Part shown: positions 6,493-10,709 of the stretch, one piece after another
Layout of the letters: every line of letters starts with the position of its first letter
Numbering within the stretch: position 1 is the stretch's first letter
Source of the DNA: Pirellulales bacterium
GTDB lineage: Bacteria; Planctomycetota; Planctomycetia; Pirellulales; JALHLM01
Direction of reading: 5' to 3'
DNA length: 10,709 nt
NCBI GenBank assembly: GCA_022844585.1
Contig: JALHLM010000176.1
Location: 1-10,709, forward strand
The notes under the pieces: model-generated
Database searches by the model: none
Told to the model about the DNA's origin: nothing
What the model saw: the letters and a program-made list of their open reading frames with translations, nothing else
Position numbers and translations under genes: made by a program

Positions 6493-7128
6493 ATGCGTCG
6501 TTGGTGCATTGCGATCACATTGCTGTTAGTCTTGGGCGGCGCGGCCTGGTACTGGTTCCGCACCGATCCGGAGCTCGCCAAAGCGCGCGAATTGCAATCG
6601 CAACTCGCGGCGCTCGGCGAGAACGCCAGTTGGGACCAGCGCCGTGCGCTGATGGAACAAATGCGCGGACAGATGGATCAACTCAGCGACGACCAGCGCC
6701 GCGAGCTGTTCCGCGACATGCGTGCGCCGATGCAGGAACGCATGCGAGCCACGGTCGACGGCTATTTCGCCGTCCCGGAAGCGCAACGCCGCGCGTATCT
6801 CGATCAGCAAATCCGCGAAATGGAAAAACGCCGCGCCGAAATGCAACAGCGCTTCGCTCAAAGGCAAGCGAGTGGCGAAAGCCGCGGCCCTGACGGCGGC
6901 GGATTCCCCGGCGGCGGTGGTCGCGGTGGGCCGCCAAACGGCGAAGGACGCGACGGCGGCCCGGGCGGACGCGGCGGGCCTGGTGGTGGTCCTGGCGGAG
7001 GACGCGAACGGGCGATGCTCGATAACTCCACGCCCACCGAACGCGCTCGCTCGACGGAGTATTTCTCCGCGATGGAAAAGCGCCGCAAAGAACTGGGGCT
7101 GCCGGACGCGCCGTTTGGGCGACGTTGA
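6493..7128 (+). CDS. Membrane-anchored helical protein with Gly/Arg/Pro-rich linker, hypothetical
   Basis: The 211-aa protein starts MRRWCIAITLLLVLGGAAWY, an N-terminal anchor or uncleaved signal helix. A long Arg/Gln/Glu-rich helical region follows (about 25-125) with repeated motifs such as DQRRALMEQM and LSDDQRREL. A low-complexity Gly/Arg/Pro segment spans 128-171 (for example GGRGGPGGGPGGG), then a short helical C-terminus (180-211). The LSxxQRR pattern recalls the LTxxQ motif of the Spy/CpxP periplasmic family, but this is only a resemblance. It lies 35 bp after the pseudopilin gene on the same strand and is probably co-transcribed, so it may assist or anchor that filament. The helical stretch probably lies in the periplasm. 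The family is not recognised. Confidence 0.8.
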   Translation: MRRWCIAITLLLVLGGAAWYWFRTDPELAKARELQSQLAALGENASWDQRRALMEQMRGQMDQLSDDQRRELFRDMRAPMQERMRATVDGYFAVPEAQRRAYLDQQIREMEKRRAEMQQRFAQRQASGESRGPDGGGFPGGGGRGGPPNGEGRDGGPGGRGGPGGGPGGGRERAMLDNSTPTERARSTEYFSAMEKRRKELGLPDAPFGRR

Positions 7129-7148
7129 GATCGATCACCACGACACGA

Positions 7149-7172
7149 ACCCGTAGCGCCAGCGAGGGGGAG
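7149..7172. repeat. Planctomycete REP-like element ('TRSASEG' type)
   Basis: ACCCGTAGCGCCAGCGAGGG followed by GGAG lies 20 bases after the stop at 7128. One plus-strand frame translates as TRSASEG, a phrase I remember from many spurious planctomycete ORFs. The inner 18 bases match the left arm of the palindrome at 5832-5849 at 16 positions. No inverted partner is evident here, so this may be a half element. Confidence 0.55.
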
Positions 7173-7266
7173 TCGAGTTCGCTTCCTGCGAAACGATCAA
7201 ACTCTCACCGACGCCGTTTGGCTGGAGTTGACAGCGCGTTACGAGTACTCGGCGGACCGCGGCAGC

Positions 7267-7291
7267 GTGGCGCACCACTTCGCCACTTTTT
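7267..7291 (+). terminator. Rho-independent terminator of the pseudopilin operon
   Basis: GTGGCG (7267-7272) pairs perfectly with CGCCAC (7281-7286) across an eight-base loop, followed immediately by TTTTT (7287-7291). The stem is short but GC-rich and the U-run is clean. It lies 138 bp after the end of the Gly-rich protein gene and just before the end of the convergent PEP-CTERM gene. Confidence 0.6.
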
Positions 7292-7340
7292 GTGGGAATG
7301 CCTGGGAGCAGGTCAGTTCGCAGCGCCTTGCAGGAGCGCT

Positions 7341-8075
7341 CTAGCGCCTGAAGCGTCTGCCGAAAGCAACCAGCAAGACGCCGCTTAGACCCAGTAAGAT
7401 TCCGCTGGATGGTTCGGGCCCGAAGTAGATTGCTAGCGCACCACCGGTCACGGTCGTTCCAGCCGCCACCAACTTGTTGTTAGCGTCGTACGTGCTGCCG
7501 CCATCCCCTTCGATGGTGATAACGCCAACGCTTCCAGGAACTGCTTGAATGTCCAAAAACACAGTCCCGAAGTACTCGTCGCCGTTCTTGCCAAACGCGC
7601 GGCGCGGATCGACGCCCACCGGGCCGAAGTCGGGCGGGTCGGTTCCGATGACCATGCCGCGCAGGTCGCCGGCCACGCCGTAGTCGCCATTGTCGGCCCA
7701 CTTGTTCACAATGCCGCCCGGCGCGGCGCCGTTCTTGTCGACCGTCTTGCCGGATTCCGGATTCCAACCGGGGGCGGCCGCCGACTGGGTCAATTGTCCA
7801 TTCAAGCCGACGTTGAACGCGGCGTTACCGAATCCGAGCTCGGTCGGTCGCAAGTCGCCGATCGTGAACGACAGGTCGACCTGCAACGTGTACGCCTGGC
7901 CCGCAGCATCGGGGTTGAGGAACACGTTGTTGCCGTCATTCCCAACGATGGCCGTTGTCGTGACGTCGTTGAACGCGGCGTCAAACACCGTGATCAACGA
8001 CGGCTTGATGTTGATCACGGCGGCCTGCACGGACGATGCACAGAGAGCAATCAAGGCGAAGGCGGCAAATCTCAT
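7341..8075 (-). CDS. PEP-CTERM secreted protein, copy A of a tandem pair
   Basis: This 244-aa protein has a signal peptide, MRFAAFALIALCASSVQA with cleavage before AVINI. A roughly 200-residue Asp/Gly/Asn-rich, probably beta-rich domain follows, then a C-terminal sorting tail: PEPSS at 220-224, a hydrophobic helix (about 225-238) and the basic end GRRFRR. Proteins with this tail are handled by the exosortase system and exported to the cell surface or matrix. No exosortase lies in this window. The central domain (LNPDAAG, TIGDLRPTELGFGN, WNPESGKTVDKNG) is not recognised. It is about 82% identical to copy B by gap-free hand alignment (43 differences in 244). The start is set by GGAG (complement of 8084-8087) eight bases before the ATG. 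It has its own promoter. Transcription converges on the pseudopilin operon. Confidence 0.88.
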   Translation of the reverse strand: MRFAAFALIALCASSVQAAVINIKPSLITVFDAAFNDVTTTAIVGNDGNNVFLNPDAAGQAYTLQVDLSFTIGDLRPTELGFGNAAFNVGLNGQLTQSAAAPGWNPESGKTVDKNGAAPGGIVNKWADNGDYGVAGDLRGMVIGTDPPDFGPVGVDPRRAFGKNGDEYFGTVFLDIQAVPGSVGVITIEGDGGSTYDANNKLVAAGTTVTGGALAIYFGPEPSSGILLGLSGVLLVAFGRRFRR

Positions 8076-8125
8076 CGCGTGGGCTCCAGGTGGATTCCGA
8101 GTGCTTACGGAAGGGTGCTACCACT

Positions 8126-8154
8126 CGTATAAGCGGACGACAACGCGAAAACAA
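8126..8154 (-). promoter_or_regulatory. Promoter of PEP-CTERM copy A
   Basis: On the minus strand TTGTTT (8149-8154) and TATACG (8126-8131) are separated by exactly 17 bases, giving a leader of about 45 bases. The identical arrangement in copy B supports function. A small palindrome, AACGCG (8142-8147) with CGCGTT (8156-8161), brackets the -35 and could be an operator. Confidence 0.6.
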
Positions 8155-8310
8155 GCGCGTTTTTGAGAAGAGTTACACAAAATCCCTTTGAGCAAATCCC
8201 ACCGGCGTTCTGCACCTTCGGACGTGGCGCTGCCGACGGCCTTAACCAAGAAGACTCGCCTTGCAATCGCGCCACGCGCTCGCGTCAGCGAATGCCAACG
8301 ATTTCATGTG

Positions 8311-8462
8311 GCTCGGCGGCGCAGCGGGCGGTTCGTCAGCGCTCCAGAGTAGTTGGGACAGCTTGTCCTTCGTGTCCATGGCCAGGCTAAAGAGCGTGGC
8401 ACGAGGACCAGCGTGAAGATCGTTGAGACCAACAGACCTCCGAGCAACACGCTCCCCAGGCC
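8311..8462 (-). pseudogene. Relic of the 3' end of the RND transporter gene
   Basis: Bases 8331-8462 align with 9617-9749 of the intact RND gene with about 10 substitutions and one deleted G near 8398 (GCGTGGCACG against GCGTGGGCACG). Translated on the minus strand, one frame gives LGLGSVLLGGLLVSTIFTLV followed by LVP. After the frameshift the next frame gives TLFSLAMDTKDKLSQLLWSA and then DEPPAAPP. These correspond to residues about 320-370 of the partial protein at 9522-10709. The last 25 codons are lost or unrecognisable. There is no start and no upstream part, so it cannot make a transporter. It arose with the tandem duplication and is now decaying. Confidence 0.9.
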
Positions 8463-8533
8463 GAGGCAAGCTGGCGCAGCACCGCGCCAATTCGCCTGGG
8501 ACCTGGAAAATGGAAGAACCCGGCAGGGTCGCA

Positions 8534-9268
8534 CTAGCACCTCAATCGTCTGCCGCAAGCAACCACCAAGATGCCGCTCAGGCCCATTAGGACGGCGCTG
8601 GACGGTTCGGGGATTAACTGGAAGTTGAGCGCACCGCCGGTCACGGTCGTGCCAGCCGCTACCAATTTGTTGTTCGCGTCGTACGTGCTGCCGCCGGCGC
8701 CTTCAATGTAAATACCGCCAGTGCTGCCAGCAACTCCTGGAAAGTCCAAGAACACAGTCCCGAAGTACTCATCGCCGTTCTTGCCAAACGCACGGCGCGG
8801 ATCGATATCCACCGGACCGAAGCCGGGCGGATCGGTTCCGATGACCATGCCTTGCAAGTCGCCGGACACGCCATAGTCGCCGTTGTCGGCCCACTTGTCG
8901 ACAATGCCGCCCGGGGCGGCGCCGTTCTTGTCAACCGTCTTGCCGGATTCCGGATTCCAGCCGGGGGCAGCCGCCGACTGGGTCATTTGACCATCCAAGC
9001 CGATGTTGAAAGCGGCGTTGCCGAATCCCAGCTCGGTCGGTTGCAGATCGCCGATCGTGAACGACAGGTCGACCTGCAACGTGTACGTCCCGCCCGCAGC
9101 ATCGGGGTTGAGGAACAAGCTGTTGCCGTTAATCCCATCGATGGCCGTTGATGTGATGTCGTTGAACGCGGCGTCGAACACCTTGACCAACGACGGTTTG
9201 ATGTTGATCACGGCGGCCTGCACGGATGACGCACAGAGAGCAATCAAGGCGATGGCGGCAAATCTCAT
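8534..9268 (-). CDS. PEP-CTERM secreted protein, copy B of a tandem pair
   Basis: This is the 244-aa paralogue of copy A: same length, no gaps, same signal peptide except I6 for F6, and the same domain order. Its sorting tail reads IPEPSS, then the helix AVLMGLSGILVVA and the end CGRRLRC. Differences from copy A cluster at residues 27-61, 176-192 and the tail, while residues 97-122 are identical. That pattern suggests a conserved central fold with variable edges. GGAG (9277-9280) sits eight bases before the ATG. It lies 253 bp downstream of the RND gene on the same strand and has its own promoter, so it need not depend on RND transcription. Its function is unknown beyond likely cell-surface or matrix location. 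Confidence 0.88.
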   Translation of the reverse strand: MRFAAIALIALCASSVQAAVINIKPSLVKVFDAAFNDITSTAIDGINGNSLFLNPDAAGGTYTLQVDLSFTIGDLQPTELGFGNAAFNIGLDGQMTQSAAAPGWNPESGKTVDKNGAAPGGIVDKWADNGDYGVSGDLQGMVIGTDPPGFGPVDIDPRRAFGKNGDEYFGTVFLDFPGVAGSTGGIYIEGAGGSTYDANNKLVAAGTTVTGGALNFQLIPEPSSAVLMGLSGILVVACGRRLRC

Positions 9269-9318
9269 CGCGTGGGCTCCAAATGGATTCCGAGTGCTTA
9301 CCGAAGGGTGCTACCACT

Positions 9319-9347
9319 CGTATAAGCGGACGACAACGCGGAAACAA
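9319..9347 (-). promoter_or_regulatory. Promoter of PEP-CTERM copy B
   Basis: On the minus strand TTGTTT (9342-9347), a 17-base spacer and TATACG (9319-9324) are placed exactly as in copy A, with one base different within the spacer. Retention of both hexamers and their spacing after the coding regions diverged argues that both promoters are used. Confidence 0.6.
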
Positions 9348-9521
9348 GCGCGTTTTTGGGGAGATTTGGGCAAGAACCCCATTGAGCAATTCCTACCGGA
9401 GTTCTGCACCTTCGGACGTGGCGCTGACGAGAGCCCTCACCAATGAAGACTGGCTTTGCAATCGCGCCGCGCGGTTGCGTGAGCGACCCGCGATTTAACG
9501 CGGCTTTGCAACGCCCGCATG

Positions 9522-10709
9522 CTAGCGCCTGGCCGGTTCCGCCGCCTGCAAGTGCGGCCGCGGCATGTCGACCGTCGTTTCCACCATCGCCTTGCTGATT
9601 GGCGGCGTGGCGGGCGGTTCGTCGGGGCTCCAGAGTAGTTGCGACAGCTTGTCCTTCGTGTCCATGGCCAGGCTGAAGAGCGTGGGCACGAGGACCAACG
9701 TGAAGATCGTCGAGACCAGCAGGCCGCCGAGCAACACGCTGCCCAGGCCGCGATAGAGTTCGCTGCCGGAGCCTGGCGAGATCACGAGCGGCAACAAGCC
9801 GAACAAACCGATCAACGCGGTCATGAAGATCGGCCGGATGCGGGTGCGCACGCTTTCCAGAATGGCGCGGTGCGTGGCCATTTTTTCTTCGCGGATATGC
9901 ACGAGCGCTTGTTCGACGATCAAGATCGGGTTGTTCACCACGGTGCCGACCAGGATGATGAAGCCGAGCATGGTCATCACGTCGAGCGCCTGGTAATGCA
10001 CCAGGTTCATCAGCTTGAGCCCGGCGAATCCGCCCACGGCCCCCAGCGGCACGCTGAGAATAATCACGAGCGGGTACAACCAGGACTCGAACAGCGCGGC
10101 CATCAACAAGTACGTGATGATGACGGCCAGTGCGAGATTCCAGCCGAGCACCTTCCACGTCTGCGTTAATTTGTCGGCAGTGCCGGAAAGGACCATCTGG
10201 TAGCCCCCTTCGAGTTGCCCCGAGGCTTCCAGCGGCGCGATGATCTTGTCCTTGATGAGCGTCATCGCGTTTTCGAGCGGCATTTCTTCCGGCGGCAGGA
10301 CCGAAATCGTGATCACACGCATGCGGCGCACGTGATTGATTTGCTCCGGCGCGCTGCCGTATTCAACGTCGGCCACGGCGGCCAAGGAGATGAGCTGACC
10401 GCCGGGCGTGGCGAGTGAAAGCGCCTCCAGGTCCTGTGTGCGCGAGGCGAATTGGTCTCCGCCTTTGATGGTGAGGTCGATCTTGTCGCCGTCGATGAAG
10501 AAATCGCCCGCGTAAGCGCCGTCGACCAGGGCGTCTACGGTGTAGCCCATGTCCTCGGCGCTGATGCCCATGTCGGCGGCCTGTTGCCACTTGGGCACGA
10601 CGTGCATTTCGGGGCTCGACAGGTCGAGGCTGGGATTCGGACGTCCCTGCGCGACTTTGACTTCACCATCGACTTTGACTTTGATGAACTCGGCGATCTT
10701 GCCCATCAC
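9522..10709 (-). CDS. RND-family efflux transporter (HAE-1/AcrB-like), C-terminal half
   Basis: The 395 residues seen are the C-terminal half of an inner-membrane proton-driven pump of the AcrB/HAE-1 group, which works with a periplasmic adaptor and outer-membrane channel. Residues 1-180 are periplasmic porter and docking sequence. The membrane part begins WKVLGWNLALAVIITYLLMA, continues FESWLYPLVIILSVPLGAVG and LVGTVVNNPILIVEQ (254-268), and ends with RGLGSVLLGGLLVSTIFTLV plus LVP. VVNNPILIVE matches the AcrB segment containing K940, which is Asn here, as in many VNN-type family members. The Asp-containing fourth helix lies in the missing half. The frame is open to the window edge, so the GTG at 10709 is not the real start. 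After residue 360 there is a Pro-rich tail. Substrate is unknown. PEP-CTERM B follows 253 bp downstream. Confidence 0.93.
   Translation of the reverse strand: MMGKIAEFIKVKVDGEVKVAQGRPNPSLDLSSPEMHVVPKWQQAADMGISAEDMGYTVDALVDGAYAGDFFIDGDKIDLTIKGGDQFASRTQDLEALSLATPGGQLISLAAVADVEYGSAPEQINHVRRMRVITISVLPPEEMPLENAMTLIKDKIIAPLEASGQLEGGYQMVLSGTADKLTQTWKVLGWNLALAVIITYLLMAALFESWLYPLVIILSVPLGAVGGFAGLKLMNLVHYQALDVMTMLGFIILVGTVVNNPILIVEQALVHIREEKMATHRAILESVRTRIRPIFMTALIGLFGLLPLVISPGSGSELYRGLGSVLLGGLLVSTIFTLVLVPTLFSLAMDTKDKLSQLLWSPDEPPATPPISKAMVETTVDMPRPHLQAAEPARR

Larger units (their letters stand above)
7341..8462. repeat. Tandem duplication, inner copy (PEP-CTERM A + promoter/spacer + RND tail relic)
   Basis: This block aligns collinearly with 8534-9749. 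The first 89 bases upstream of the ATG (8076-8164) differ from their partner at only four positions. The rest of the spacer is recognisable, with a 26-base identical core in both copies (GTTCTGCACCTTCGGACGTG then GCGCTG). The far end contains the RND relic. Relative to the outer copy, this one has lost about 90 bases covering the last part of the RND frame. Confidence 0.88.
8534..9749. repeat. Tandem duplication, outer copy (PEP-CTERM B + promoter/spacer + intact RND 3' end)
   Basis: This is the partner of 7341-8462. Because the RND portion is intact and continuous with the full gene, this copy represents the ancestral arrangement and the inner copy is derived. The join between copies lies in 8463-8533, which shows no clear match to the left flank of the inner copy beyond a few bases around the stop codons. 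No transposase or target-site repeat is visible at the ends. Confidence 0.85.

Noticed and set aside
7125..7388. An 87-codon plus-strand frame beginning MRSITTTRTRSASEGE
   Set aside because: It translates the REP-like element and then runs into the end of the convergent PEP-CTERM gene, with no ribosome-binding site.
7341..9268. The PEP-CTERM repeat as an assembly error
   Set aside because: The copies differ at 43 of 244 residues and in the spacer, and one carries a decayed transporter relic. A misassembly would give near-identical copies.
1..10709. CRISPR array, insertion sequence, tRNA or rRNA gene
   Set aside because: No regularly spaced direct repeats, no transposase frame or terminal inverted repeats bounding one, and no tRNA or rRNA signature sequences were found by eye.

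Overview
The window looks like chromosomal DNA of a planctomycete, probably of the Pirellulales type. The main clues are the gene families: a long-leader G|FTLVEL pseudopilin, two PEP-CTERM secreted proteins, a secreted PQQ-like beta-propeller protein beginning QDWPQFRGPHGNGV, and a secreted SGNH hydrolase. High G+C and short REP-like palindromes whose translation gives TRSASEG fit as well. This placement rests on remembered family distributions, not on a search. Bases 1-15 match the end of an Illumina TruSeq adapter exactly, so the left edge is a contig end and not natural sequence.

Layout. At 16-82 (-) lies the signal-peptide start of a gene cut by the contig end. After a large imperfect palindrome (105-184) and a 15-bp tandem repeat comes an 812-aa HerA/FtsK-type ATPase (213-2651, -). 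A 56-aa two-helix membrane protein (2741-2911, +) is divergent from it. Next is a secreted SGNH/GDSL hydrolase (3031-3771, +), followed by a strong hairpin-plus-U terminator (3801-3872). Convergent to it is a minus-strand pair: a 73-aa single-helix membrane protein (5268-5489) whose end overlaps, in another frame, the start of a secreted beta-propeller protein (3890-5317). On the plus strand an apparent two-gene operon follows: a type II pseudopilin-like protein (5789-6457) and a membrane-anchored helical protein with a Gly/Arg/Pro-rich linker (6493-7128), closed by a terminator at 7267-7291.

The right third is a tandem duplication on the minus strand. The ancestral unit is a PEP-CTERM gene, its promoter/spacer, and the 3' end of the upstream RND efflux gene. 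The outer copy keeps an intact PEP-CTERM gene (8534-9268) next to the real RND transporter gene (9522 to beyond 10709). The inner copy has an intact paralogue (7341-8075, about 82% identical by hand count) plus a frameshifted relic of the RND tail (8311-8462). Both copies keep an almost identical promoter.

No CRISPR array, transposase, rRNA or tRNA gene was recognised, and I see no convincing new multi-gene system. The most informative observations are the promoter-carrying tandem duplication with its transporter relic, and a REP-like palindrome lying inside the removable leader of the pseudopilin.
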